64,000 nucleotides of DNA, from positions 682,001 through 746,000 of the forward strand of contig NZ_QHJE01000001.1 in the NCBI RefSeq assembly GCF_013626205.1. The letters run 5' to 3'. Source of the DNA: Hyphomicrobium methylovorum (lineage in GTDB: Bacteria > Pseudomonadota > Alphaproteobacteria > Rhizobiales > Hyphomicrobiaceae). This document shows, piece by piece, positions 25,527 through 33,591 of the stretch (positions are counted from its first letter, which is position 1; every line of letters starts with the position of its first letter). The position numbers and the translations under genes were made by a program. Below the pieces are notes generated by a model that was not told where the DNA came from, searched no databases, and was given only the letters and a program-made list of their open reading frames with translations.

Positions 25527-27410
25527 CTATTCCATCACGCGGAACGTGAAGAGCGTTCCGGCCTGAGGAATTTTGTCGAGGTTGGCAGCCTTGGTCATGG
25601 CCGTTGCACCGATCGCACCGAACTTATCGTTGAGATCGAGACCCGCCGTAACCGGCACGCCGATCCAGCCACCGATGCCCGAAAGGATCGAGACGTATTG
25701 CTTGCCTCCAACCTTGTAGGTGATCGGGTTGCCGATGATGCCTGAGGCGAGCTTGCGCGACCACAGCACCTTGCCGGAGTTACGATCGACAGCGCGGAAA
25801 TCACCGCCCAGTGAGCCGTAGAACAGCAGTCCGCCATCCGTCGTCAGCGTTCCGCCCCAGTTGGGGTACTGATCCGGAATTTCCCAATCCGTTTCGCCCG
25901 TCAGGACGTCGAACTTCTTGATCTTTCCGGTGATGCCGGGCTTCTCCGGGAACATGTAGACGTTCGCGAAGACATAGACCGTGCCCTGCTGGGTATGGCT
26001 ACGCTCTTGCGGCTCAAGCTCCATGCACCAGTTATTTGTGGGGCAATAGAACTTGTTCGGCTCCGCGGGATCGACCGAGCAAGGCTGCTGGTCCTTGCCG
26101 CCCATCGCTGAGGGGCAAGCATTGACGTTGCGGCCGCGCTCGAGAGGCGAATGCTCACGAACCTTGATCGGACGACCGGTCTTCATGTCGATCTTTTCGG
26201 CCCAGTTCACAGTGACGTACTTGTGGGTACGCAGGAGCGTGCCGTCGGTACGGTCGAGAACGTAGCTGAAGCCGTTACGATCGAAGTGGACGAGCGTCTT
26301 TTTATCCTGGCCGTCGATTTTCATATCGACGAGGACGTTTTCGTTGACGCCGTCATAGTCCCACTGATCGAACGGGGTCATCTGATAGGCGAAGACGGCT
26401 TCACCGGTGTCGGCCTTGCGACCGAAAATCGTCATCGACCATTTGTTGTCGAATTCACCCGTGTTGCACTCTTCGTGCGTCTTCTTCGAGCAGCGATACG
26501 ACGGGCTCCAGAGACCCGGGTTGCCGGTCGAATAGTAGACCATATTCAGCTCGCGATCGTAGCTGAACCAGCCCCATGCCGCGCCGCCGCCGATTTTGTA
26601 ATCGTCGCCGACGTGTGTGTGTATGCCGAGATCTTTACCGGCAACGCCGAAATGCGGATTGGCCTTGTTCGTGTCCTTCGTCAGGCACACGTCCTTATCC
26701 GAACCGGTCGAGTAGCACTTCCAAACTTGCTTTCCGGTTTTGAGATCGTATGCAGCGACGCGGCCGCGTGCCGCGAATTCATCGCCACCGAAACCGCTGA
26801 TCACGAGGTTTCCGGCGATGACCGGTGCGCTGGTGATGGTTTCGCCCTTTTCAGGCCACGCGTGTTTGACGACCCAAACTTCCTTGCCCGTCTGAGCGTC
26901 GAGCGCGATCAAAAAGCCGTCGAGTGTGCCGTAGTAGAGCTTGCCATCAGCATATGCGGGACCACGGTTCACGGTATCGCAGCATGCGCGCGGCACGGCC
27001 GTCTCGTCACGGTCCGTCTGCTTGACGTAGTTCCAAATCTGCTTGGGATGATCGGGGTCTGACAGGTCAAGGCCCTGAGCGATGTTGCACTTCGACATTT
27101 CGGGGCAGCCGGAAACGAAGAACATCATTGGCTTGCCGCCAACGTCTTCAATCACGATCGGCTGGCCTTCGTGGCCGCGGAGTGCGCCGGTCGACTGCGA
27201 CCACGCCATCTGCAGCTTCGATACGTTGTCTGTCGTGATGTCTTTCAATGCGCTGTGCCGAGTCAGGGCATTGTCCCGGCCGGGTGCGCCCCACTCATTC
27301 GGATTGGCGGCGTGCTTTTCCACCTCGTCTTGAGCGATGGCCGGAGCGGCAAAGCCGATCAGCATCGCCAGTATTCCCCCCGTTGCATAACGGAGCGATC
27401 TGAATTTCAT
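25527..27410 (-). CDS. xoxF: XoxF-type lanthanide-dependent PQQ alcohol/methanol dehydrogenase
   Basis: 627 residues from the ATG at 27410, with AGGAGG nine bases upstream. Signal peptide to AIAQDE; eight-bladed PQQ propeller with the vicinal Cys pair in PRACCDTVNRG and the W-containing AAWGWFSYDREL. The catalytic region reads FDQWDYDGVNEN: D-Y-D at 26352-26360, where MxaF has D-F-A. The extra Asp is the accepted signature of lanthanide enzymes. No small-subunit gene accompanies it. Cys-rich insertions (YRCSKKTHEECN, QQPCSVDPAE, FYCPTNNWC) set it apart from the common XoxF5 type, so the clade, and whether methanol or a higher alcohol is preferred, is open. Confidence 0.85.
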   Translation of the reverse strand: MKFRSLRYATGGILAMLIGFAAPAIAQDEVEKHAANPNEWGAPGRDNALTRHSALKDITTDNVSKLQMAWSQSTGALRGHEGQPIVIEDVGGKPMMFFVSGCPEMSKCNIAQGLDLSDPDHPKQIWNYVKQTDRDETAVPRACCDTVNRGPAYADGKLYYGTLDGFLIALDAQTGKEVWVVKHAWPEKGETITSAPVIAGNLVISGFGGDEFAARGRVAAYDLKTGKQVWKCYSTGSDKDVCLTKDTNKANPHFGVAGKDLGIHTHVGDDYKIGGGAAWGWFSYDRELNMVYYSTGNPGLWSPSYRCSKKTHEECNTGEFDNKWSMTIFGRKADTGEAVFAYQMTPFDQWDYDGVNENVLVDMKIDGQDKKTLVHFDRNGFSYVLDRTDGTLLRTHKYVTVNWAEKIDMKTGRPIKVREHSPLERGRNVNACPSAMGGKDQQPCSVDPAEPNKFYCPTNNWCMELEPQERSHTQQGTVYVFANVYMFPEKPGITGKIKKFDVLTGETDWEIPDQYPNWGGTLTTDGGLLFYGSLGGDFRAVDRNSGKVLWSRKLASGIIGNPITYKVGGKQYVSILSGIGGWIGVPVTAGLDLNDKFGAIGATAMTKAANLDKIPQAGTLFTFRVME

Positions 27411-27926
27411 TTTTTGTTTCCTCCTGGCCAATTGCGGGCCCGTCTCCGCGCTTGCAATTCAAGAGAGCCCGTCCGGCCGGGAATTCGAGGCGAGCAACAC
27501 ACTCGACCCAGACAGGAGTGGTCTGGGATCATTCAGGAAGACCTGGAAAGTGGGTTGCCGGCGAACGATCCCGGCCATGTACCGGCCCGACTTCGATCCA
27601 TTCTTGATGCAGATCGCGATCGGGCTGACAGGCGGACGTTAGTGTCCGTTTTTCTCACCAACCATGGGACTTCTTCCTGCCCGCAATAGGAAGATTTCCT
27701 CATCACGCGCTTGTGACGATATTACAGAACAGAATGTCTTTGATGACGCCGACGTCTTCATCATTGCGAAGCCGACCGCACAAAAAAATTGGCGCCGAGC
27801 AGGAGAACAGGAGGAGATCCGCTCGGCGCCAAATTGTACGTGGCTCAAGCATGTTCTCTAGGAATCTGCACGCGCGCCAGTGGGCAAAACTCCCGAATTT
27901 TGTTCGTCAATTCTCCCGAGGCGTTT
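27411..27926. promoter_or_regulatory. Upstream region of the lanthanide-type operon
   Basis: 516 bp without a convincing gene. A leader hairpin CCCAGAC (27507-27513) / GTCTGGG (27521-27527) lies about 100 bp before the dehydrogenase start. A small CGGAC/GTCCG hairpin with T-run is at 27633-27653. Two degenerate copies of the lanM-type palindrome, GGGACTTCTTCCTG (27666) and AGGAAGATTTCCTC (27688), start 22 bp apart. The far end holds the terminator of the serine hydrolase gene. No -35/-10 boxes assigned. Confidence 0.5.
27782..27833 (-). terminator. Intrinsic terminator of the serine hydrolase gene
   Basis: TTGGCGCCGAGC (27789-27800) and GCTCGGCGCCAA (27821-27832) form a 12-bp stem around a 20-base loop. 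On the minus strand it is followed by a T-run (27782-27790 region read in reverse). It lies about 95 bp past the stop at 27927 and insulates the dehydrogenase promoter from upstream read-through. Confidence 0.85.
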
Positions 27927-29054
27927 TCAGTCCGTCTCAAGTGCGAGCGCGGCCAGCTTCTCTCCCAGGTCACTGATACCTTCGAGCCCGTCGCAATTTG
28001 CGAGCAGCGAAACTGAAATCCAGCTTTTCGAAGTCCCTTTCACGATCAAGTTAAACGACGTGAATCCCGAGACCGTGCCGGTGTGAAAATAGCGATCCAT
28101 TCCGCCCTTGTGCGTGATGAACCAACCCATCCCGTAGTAAGTCCAGACATCAACCCGGGCCTGATCTGAAAGCATGAGATCGCGCATCGTCGGCGTCAGA
28201 ACTTCATCCGTCATAAGTGCCGTGTTCCAGCGGAAGAGATCCATGACCGAACTCGCGACGTCGGCGCTGCCCTTTAGCCAATCGGGCGCGGCAAACGGCG
28301 GTGGACGCGTGAAGTGGGGATCAGCGAGAGCGGCCACAATTTTTGGGTCGGATGCGAAGCCTGTTTGCGTCATCCCAAGACGAGCGAAGATCTCGTCATT
28401 CAGAGTCTGGCGATAGCTGCGATAGTGCCCGGCTAACTCCACCGCTTCCATGATCTCGGCCAGCAGGAAATAACTGGTGTTGGAGTACTCGAATTCCCCC
28501 GGATAGCCGCTCGGCCGGAAGTCACCCAACTCGCCAAGAAGCTTGCGCGCAGGCACGCTGCCCCAGGGATCGAGTTGACGCGGCGGCTTCCTGGTGAAGT
28601 TTGGCAAGTTCGAAGTCATCGAAAGGAGATGACTAACGGTGATCGGCGGACCGCCCTCAATCGCCCATGCGTCGGCCACTCGCAAAACATCGGCAACCGG
28701 AAGCGATGGCGATAGCTCTTTGCCCGTCAGACCCGCGCGATCATGCTTTTCCATCAATCGAAGGATCGCTGCCGCCGTGAACTGCTTCGTCAGCGATCCA
28801 ACCATGTAGATCGTGCGCGACGTTGCAGGAACGCCTGTTCTGGCCTCGCCGAATCCATCGGCAAACAGCACGTTTCCGTCACGGCCAATCGCAACACTCA
28901 TGGCGGGAACGGCAGGCTGCCCAGCCGTTGACCCAGAACTCATAAAGTCTGCGACGAGCGCCTGAACGCGTTCCGCCAGCGGGCGTGCGCCAGTTGCCAA
29001 ACTCATCGATGGCGTGAATATCCATAGACCGACGGCGAGAAGTAAAATCCTCAT
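27927..29054 (-). CDS. Serine hydrolase, class C beta-lactamase fold (S12)
   Basis: 375 residues from the ATG at 29054, giving signal peptide MRILLLAVGLWIFTPSMSLA; the longer frame to 29204 lacks support. Catalytic motifs of the penicillin-binding/class C beta-lactamase fold: S-x-x-K as GSLTKQF, Y-x-N as EYSNTSY, and H-T-G in FHTGTVSGF replacing K-T-G. Such proteins are mostly periplasmic esterases or peptidases rather than true beta-lactamases. Divergent from the SoxYZ-like gene, with a shared promoter containing the GGGAATnnnTCCCG palindrome, which ties it to the quinoprotein block. Confidence 0.87.
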   Translation of the reverse strand: MRILLLAVGLWIFTPSMSLATGARPLAERVQALVADFMSSGSTAGQPAVPAMSVAIGRDGNVLFADGFGEARTGVPATSRTIYMVGSLTKQFTAAAILRLMEKHDRAGLTGKELSPSLPVADVLRVADAWAIEGGPPITVSHLLSMTSNLPNFTRKPPRQLDPWGSVPARKLLGELGDFRPSGYPGEFEYSNTSYFLLAEIMEAVELAGHYRSYRQTLNDEIFARLGMTQTGFASDPKIVAALADPHFTRPPPFAAPDWLKGSADVASSVMDLFRWNTALMTDEVLTPTMRDLMLSDQARVDVWTYYGMGWFITHKGGMDRYFHTGTVSGFTSFNLIVKGTSKSWISVSLLANCDGLEGISDLGEKLAALALETD

Positions 29055-29096
29055 GCGCGTGGCTACTCCAGTCACCCACCTGCCAACGGCCGTCCT

Positions 29097-29110
29097 GGGA
29101 ATATCTCCCG
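29097..29110. promoter_or_regulatory. Palindromic operator candidate, SoxYZ/serine hydrolase promoter
   Basis: GGGAATATCTCCCG, matching GGGAATnnnTCCCG, centred between the serine hydrolase start (29054, leftward) and the SoxYZ-like start (29225, rightward). A further GGGAA half-site begins at 29120, about two helical turns away. Same motif as at 18364 and 31987. Confidence 0.6.
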
Positions 29111-29224
29111 ATGAAAGCCGGGAACGCAATAGAGACTTCGCTCCCGCTCCGGTTCGGCGTAAACACGGAGCCCATTGCAGGTCATCACCGTTGGGGCTCT
29201 TCAACGGAACTGTGGAGGCTCAAG

Positions 29225-30058
29225 ATGCGACAGTCGTATTCTATAAACCGCATGGCGCTCCTGCTGCTTGTCGCGGGAATTGCGGCCGCCATCACAACGC
29301 AATCCGCTGCTGCCGCCGACGATCCTTGGCCGGATATTCGAGAAAGCGTTTTCCAGAATAGAGCTGTCATCGAGAATGACGGAAGCGTGCAGATCTTCGC
29401 GCCGAACCAAGCGGATGACGCAGCCGTCGTGCCGGTGTCCATCAAAGTTCCGTCATCCGTTGCGCCAACGGTGAAGTCTCTCACCCTTATTATCGACCGC
29501 AATCCCTCTCCAGTCGCCGCGACGTTCGCGTTCGGTGATGCGTTCCGCAACGGACCTGACGTCGGCGAACGAACGATTGCGACGCGTGTTCGCGTCGATG
29601 CGTTCAGCCGTGTCCGCGCCATTCTGGAAACGACCGATGGCACGCTGCATATGGCGTCGAAATTCGTCATTGGCTCGGGAGGATGTTCGGCACCCGCATC
29701 GAGAGATCCGGCTGATGCGCTGGCCCGCTTGGGGCAAACACAGCTCGTCGTTCTCCGTGACGGCGACCAGGCGACAGCGTGGCGCGAGGCTCGCGTCATG
29801 ATCCGGCATCCGAATTTTACCGGACTGCAGATGGATAAGAAGACGGGCGACTATACCCCTGCCCGCTTTGTGAATTCCATCGACGTACGCCAAGGCGACA
29901 ATCTTCTTTGGCGGATGGAAGGCGGCATCTCGATTTCGGAAGATCCCAATATCCGGTTCACTTTCGGAACCAACAACCCCGCCGATCTCGAATTCAGTGC
30001 AACGGATACGGAAGGGGCGACCTTCAAGGCGCAGGGAGCGATATCTCCGCCCTCATGA
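29225..30058 (+). CDS. Quinoprotein-associated fused SoxYZ-like carrier
   Basis: 277 residues from the ATG at 29225 (GGAGG six bases upstream; the frame opens earlier without a signal). Signal peptide to AAAADDP. N-terminal half resembles SoxY (DPWPDIRESVF, SIKVPSSVAPTVKSLTLIIDRNPSP split across two strands) and ends in a Cys near GSGGCSAP, analogous to the SoxY carrier Cys. The C-terminal half resembles SoxZ (ARVMIRHPNFTGLQMD, SIDVRQGDNLLWRMEGGISI). Fused SoxYZ proteins of this kind occur with PQQ-dehydrogenase genes; no other sox genes are present. Its 3' end overlaps the convergent VWA gene by 35 bp. Confidence 0.87.
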   Translation: MRQSYSINRMALLLLVAGIAAAITTQSAAAADDPWPDIRESVFQNRAVIENDGSVQIFAPNQADDAAVVPVSIKVPSSVAPTVKSLTLIIDRNPSPVAATFAFGDAFRNGPDVGERTIATRVRVDAFSRVRAILETTDGTLHMASKFVIGSGGCSAPASRDPADALARLGQTQLVVLRDGDQATAWREARVMIRHPNFTGLQMDKKTGDYTPARFVNSIDVRQGDNLLWRMEGGISISEDPNIRFTFGTNNPADLEFSATDTEGATFKAQGAISPPS

Positions 30059-30806
30059 TGGGCGCGCGTTCGTTGATTTGATTGTCTGTCGTGAGTTGAC
30101 AGGTCAGCGTTCGGCGTAGCGCTTCTACGATCTGGTCTTCCGTTTCGACGGATAGATAAAGACCATCCGTCGTTTCGGCGAGACAGCGTGCGCCGAAGAC
30201 GGCACCAAGCCCGCTCGCTTCGCGATGACGATATCCGATGACGTGAACCGTTAGATCGGCCGCATTCGCTTTCAAATTCGCGGCAAGATCGCAGGGTTTA
30301 CCCGCGCATGTTTCCTCGCCATCCGTCAGCAGCACGACGACGGCGGGATTGTTGCGGTAGTCGAGAATATCGGCAGCGTCTTTCACGGCCTCCGTCAGAG
30401 GCGTGCGCCCTGCGGGCGTGATCTTGTCAATCTCGGCCAGGATCGTTGCCCCGGCATTCGTTTGCGGCCGGAGCTTTAGCTCGATGCTGTCGCATCGGTT
30501 GTAGGCACCCTGTCCGTAGACGATCAATCCCATCCGGCGCGTCGCGGGGATTTCCGGAACGATGCGCCGGAAGGCGCTTTTCACGCGCGCAATATGCGGC
30601 TCCCTACGTCCCAAGTCGGTCGTGCCCATGGATCCCGACGCATCGAAGACAAACATAAGATCTTTCGAGCAGTCGCCGCGCGGATCGCTTTTCTGGGGTT
30701 GCGCTACCGCGCCAAATGATTGCGTCCAGGTGATCGCTGCAAATGCGATACACGCCCAATTCCAGCGACGGCTGACGATCAGGTCCCGTGTCTGCGCTAA
30801 TCCCAT
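30024..30806 (-). CDS. Exported VWA-domain protein
   Basis: 260 residues if started at 30806, eight bases after the WD40 gene stop; a start at 30860 inside that gene is also open. A hydrophobic stretch (WNWACIAFAAITWTQSFGAVA) serves as signal or anchor. VWA core: LMFVFDASGSMGTTD (D-x-S-G-S metal site), TPLTEAVKDAADILDY and VVLLTDGEETCAG. The C-terminus matches the truncated gene at 3-197. Transcribed after the WD40 gene. Probably a periplasmic interaction module of the quinoprotein system; function unknown. Confidence 0.85.
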   Translation of the reverse strand: MGLAQTRDLIVSRRWNWACIAFAAITWTQSFGAVAQPQKSDPRGDCSKDLMFVFDASGSMGTTDLGRREPHIARVKSAFRRIVPEIPATRRMGLIVYGQGAYNRCDSIELKLRPQTNAGATILAEIDKITPAGRTPLTEAVKDAADILDYRNNPAVVVLLTDGEETCAGKPCDLAANLKANAADLTVHVIGYRHREASGLGAVFGARCLAETTDGLYLSVETEDQIVEALRRTLTCQLTTDNQINERAPIMRAEISLPAP

Positions 30807-30813
30807 CTTGAGA

Positions 30814-31923
30814 TCACTTGCGCACCAAGCTGGAAATATCCCATACGCGCGCCTTGCCATCGTACGAGGCCGTCACGACGCTTTTTCCGTCTGGTGAGAA
30901 TTCGGCGTCTTCCACTTCCATCAAATGGCCAGCCAATACGGCAAGCGGCGCGCCAGTTTTTGCGTCCCAAACGCGCGCGGTCTTGTCATGCGAGGACGTC
31001 ACGAGGAGCATATTATCTTTGCTCAACGCCAGCCGCATGACGTAACGCGTATGCCCTTCGAAGCTGGCAACGCTCGCGCCGGTTTCAACGTCCCAAAGCC
31101 GCGCCGTCTTGTCCGTCGATGCTGAGTAGAGCTTCTTCCCGCTATCATCGAAAATGACACGCAGAATACCGCGTTTATGTCCCTCCAATGTTCGCACCAG
31201 CGTGCCTTTCTCCACATCCCAAAGCCGGACGAGTTTATCGCTCGACGAGGTGGCGATCAGTTTTCCGTCCGGGCTGAATACTGCGCTCGTGACCATGCCG
31301 CCGTGATCGCCGAGCGTGAAAAGCAATGCGCCAGTCTTTGCGTCCCAGACTTTCGCCGTCCGGTCGTTCGATGCCGTGACGAGACGCGATCCATCGGCGT
31401 TGAATTCCACGTCCGCGATGTTTCCATCATGCCCGACGAGTTTCAGCAGCTCCTTGCCCGTTTCTGGGTCCCAGATGCGTGCCGTTGCATCCAGCGATCC
31501 GGTTGCGATGCGGCTGCCGTCTCGACTGAATGTTACCGCTTCGGTCATCGCGGTATGTCCGACGAGATCGCCCTTTGCTGCGCCGGTCTCACCATCCCAA
31601 AGCTTGCCTGATCCATCGCGAGCGACGGTGACGATCATCTTGCCGTCTGGACTAAACGCAGCGTTGCGCACGCCTTCAGCATGACCCTTAAGAACGGCAA
31701 TCTCCGCACCCGTTTCCGCGTTCCAAAGCCTCGCGGTTTTGTCGCTCGAAGCTGTCAGAATGTGGCGGCCGTCAGGACTGTACATCGCTGCCCAGAGGTC
31801 GCGGGTATGCCCGGCCAGGAGCAACTTCGCCTCGGTTAGCGTCGGTGCATCCGCGAGTGCCGCCGAAGACGCGACTGCGCAGAGAAGGAGCGCGGAAAGC
31901 ACCGCTATTTTTCCGAACGTCAT
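30814..31923 (-). CDS. Exported eight-repeat WD40 protein
   Basis: 369 residues: signal peptide (to SAALADAP) and eight WD40 repeats filling the rest, each with a G-H ... F-S-P-D-G ... (A/V)R-(L/V)-W-D pattern (for example LLLAGHTRDLWAAMYSPDG, ARLWNAETGAEI, LEGHKRGILRVIFDD, ARVWDISSLVRK). It should fold as a closed propeller in the periplasm. First gene of a leftward pair with the VWA protein, divergent from the DUF3617/SUMF1 pair. The palindrome at 31987-32000 lies 64 bp upstream. Function unknown. Confidence 0.88.
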   Translation of the reverse strand: MTFGKIAVLSALLLCAVASSAALADAPTLTEAKLLLAGHTRDLWAAMYSPDGRHILTASSDKTARLWNAETGAEIAVLKGHAEGVRNAAFSPDGKMIVTVARDGSGKLWDGETGAAKGDLVGHTAMTEAVTFSRDGSRIATGSLDATARIWDPETGKELLKLVGHDGNIADVEFNADGSRLVTASNDRTAKVWDAKTGALLFTLGDHGGMVTSAVFSPDGKLIATSSSDKLVRLWDVEKGTLVRTLEGHKRGILRVIFDDSGKKLYSASTDKTARLWDVETGASVASFEGHTRYVMRLALSKDNMLLVTSSHDKTARVWDAKTGAPLAVLAGHLMEVEDAEFSPDGKSVVTASYDGKARVWDISSLVRK

Positions 31924-31986
31924 CGCGGCTCCTTCCGGTATTGACCGAATGCAGCACCATGCTAACGAATAATCGGCAGCAACAAT

Positions 31987-32000
31987 GGGAATACTTCCCG
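31987..32000. promoter_or_regulatory. Palindromic operator candidate, WD40/DUF3617 promoter
   Basis: GGGAATACTTCCCG, an almost perfect dyad matching GGGAATnnnTCCCG. It is in the 183-bp divergent gap between the WD40 gene (start 31923) and the DUF3617 gene (start 32107), 64 and 107 bp away respectively. Confidence 0.6.
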
Positions 32001-32106
32001 TTATTCTTGTTCAAGTCATCCAACCGTTGCAGTGGCCGCCGGGTGCGATTTAGAGAGCGTCCTTGCGGCATCCACCAAAAGCCCGTCCGCCGTTAGGAGA
32101 CCCCTC

Positions 32107-32622
32107 ATGCGTCTACCGATCTTGCTTTTCGTTCCCTTGCTGATCCTGACGAGCGGCGCAGCGCCCGCGCTGAGCGCGGAACAAGCCGCGTTGCCAGAGC
32201 GCAAAGCCGGGCTCTGGGAACTCAAGACGACGATGGATGAGGGAAATGGTCCACGCGATCAGACCATGACTCTCTGCGTCGATCAGGCGATGGAACACAA
32301 CACGGTGCAGAACAGCATTCTGGAGCACAAACGGAGTTGCGCTGCCTATGACATCAAAGCCGAAAACGGCGGAACGGTTGTCGATGCCGATTGCACCTTC
32401 AATCAGCGGAAGGTTATTTCCACAACGAGCATGAGCGGAGATTTCAAATCCGGATTCGAAATCAAAATCGATAGCACGACGAGTGATCCGGAGAAGACGA
32501 ACCAGTCCGTGGTTATCAAGCGCACCATCGCACAGACCGGGAAGTATCTTGGCGAAGCATGCGGGGATCTGAAGCCCGGCGAGGCGAAGGGTTCAGATGG
32601 CTCGAAATTCATGGTGCAATAA
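32107..32622 (+). CDS. Exported DUF3617 family protein
   Basis: 171 residues from an ATG with AGGAGA six bases upstream. Signal peptide MRLPILLFVPLLILTSGA to ALSAEQ. The mature part has the DUF3617 signature ERKAGLWELKTTMDEG, followed by four or five Cys (TLCVDQA, RSCAAYD, ADCTFN, EACGDLK) and beta-strand-rich repeats. Members are exported proteins of unknown function. Overlaps the SUMF1-like gene by 26 bp, so the two are probably coupled. Paralogue at 239-697. Confidence 0.85.
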   Translation: MRLPILLFVPLLILTSGAAPALSAEQAALPERKAGLWELKTTMDEGNGPRDQTMTLCVDQAMEHNTVQNSILEHKRSCAAYDIKAENGGTVVDADCTFNQRKVISTTSMSGDFKSGFEIKIDSTTSDPEKTNQSVVIKRTIAQTGKYLGEACGDLKPGEAKGSDGSKFMVQ

Positions 32623-33583
32623 GTTCGCAGGCATACGTCGTCGGATCTCGATTAGGCCTTCTACGCCTCGCGGACGCTCAAATTGCGCACTGACGCTTGT
32701 TGCCGTGGCGGCTCTCGCTGCGCCGTTTGCAACCGGTGTGCGTGCAGGCGATCCACAAGTGATCAACGATTGCCCGCAGGAGCATTGCCCTACGCTGGTC
32801 GTCGTTCCGGCGTCGCCGCCGGGATTCGAAATCGGTTCTCCTGCAAACGAACAAGGCCGCTTGCCGTCAGAAGAACTGCACGCCGTTTCCATCAAATCAT
32901 TTGCAATTGGCCGATTTGCAGTTCGTACGTCTGAGTACATGGCATGTGTTGCTGCGAAGGGCTGCCCTCCCCCGGAATGGTTGGAGCCTGGCAACGACAA
33001 CAATATCCAAACGGGTACAGGCGTTACGTACAAGAGTATGGGCGCCTACATCACGGGCGACGATCAACCGATCGTTGGGATCAGTTGGGACGACGCAAAT
33101 GCTTATGCAGCATGGCTATCGAAGAAGACCGGGCATCGCTATCGCTTGCCGTCAGAAGCCGAGTGGGAATACGCAGCGCGTGGAGGAAGCAAGACGCGAT
33201 ACTGGTGGGGCTACGAACCCAAGCTGAACGGCAAAGTCATGGCGTGTTGCCGGGGCTGCGGCAGCGAACGCGACGGCGATGGCCCGTTCCCGGTCGATCA
33301 TTTCGAGGCAAACCCGTTCGGTCTTTTCAACGTTCACGGGAATGCCTGGGAATGGGTCGCGGACTATTTCTGCGAGGCTTACAGCAGCGGCCCATCGGAT
33401 GGTTCCGCGCGACAATCGAAGAGTTGCGGGGTGCCGGACGCTGTCGAAGGGCTGCGCGTTTTTCGCGGCGGGTCCTGCTTTTACGAGCCTCGCCAGATGC
33501 GATCTGCGATGCGATTGCGGAACTGGCCGTCTTTCCGCAACCAGACGGTCGGGTTTCGGATAGCCCGCGACCTCAAGCCTTAG
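32597..33583 (+). CDS. Exported SUMF1/FGE-fold protein lacking the FGE cysteine pair
   Basis: 328 residues; ATG inside the end of the DUF3617 gene with AAGGG five bases upstream. A long basic head precedes a signal sequence (LTLVAVAALAAPFATGVRA). The remainder is a formylglycine-generating-enzyme-type domain: FEIGSPANEQGR, YRLPSEAEWEYAARGG, GLFNVHGNAWEWVADYF, RVFRGGSCFYEPRQMRSAMR, NQTVGFRIAR. True FGE has two active-site Cys in the segment after RGGS; here only one (RGGSC) is present, so sulfatase-activating activity is unlikely and no sulfatase gene is nearby. Better called a SUMF1/PvdO/EgtB-fold protein of unknown role. Confidence 0.85.
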   Translation: MARNSWCNKFAGIRRRISIRPSTPRGRSNCALTLVAVAALAAPFATGVRAGDPQVINDCPQEHCPTLVVVPASPPGFEIGSPANEQGRLPSEELHAVSIKSFAIGRFAVRTSEYMACVAAKGCPPPEWLEPGNDNNIQTGTGVTYKSMGAYITGDDQPIVGISWDDANAYAAWLSKKTGHRYRLPSEAEWEYAARGGSKTRYWWGYEPKLNGKVMACCRGCGSERDGDGPFPVDHFEANPFGLFNVHGNAWEWVADYFCEAYSSGPSDGSARQSKSCGVPDAVEGLRVFRGGSCFYEPRQMRSAMRLRNWPSFRNQTVGFRIARDLKP

Positions 33584-33591
33584 CTGCCGTG

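Noticed and set aside
27664..28086. Several short plus-strand frames between the lanthanide-type dehydrogenase and the serine hydrolase
   Set aside because: They overlap a strong terminator and the 3' end of the serine hydrolase gene and show no coding bias.
27927..29054. Antibiotic-resistance beta-lactamase
   Set aside because: The motifs place it in the broad S12 serine hydrolase family with H-T-G in place of K-T-G; most such proteins are esterases or peptidases and the context is metabolic.
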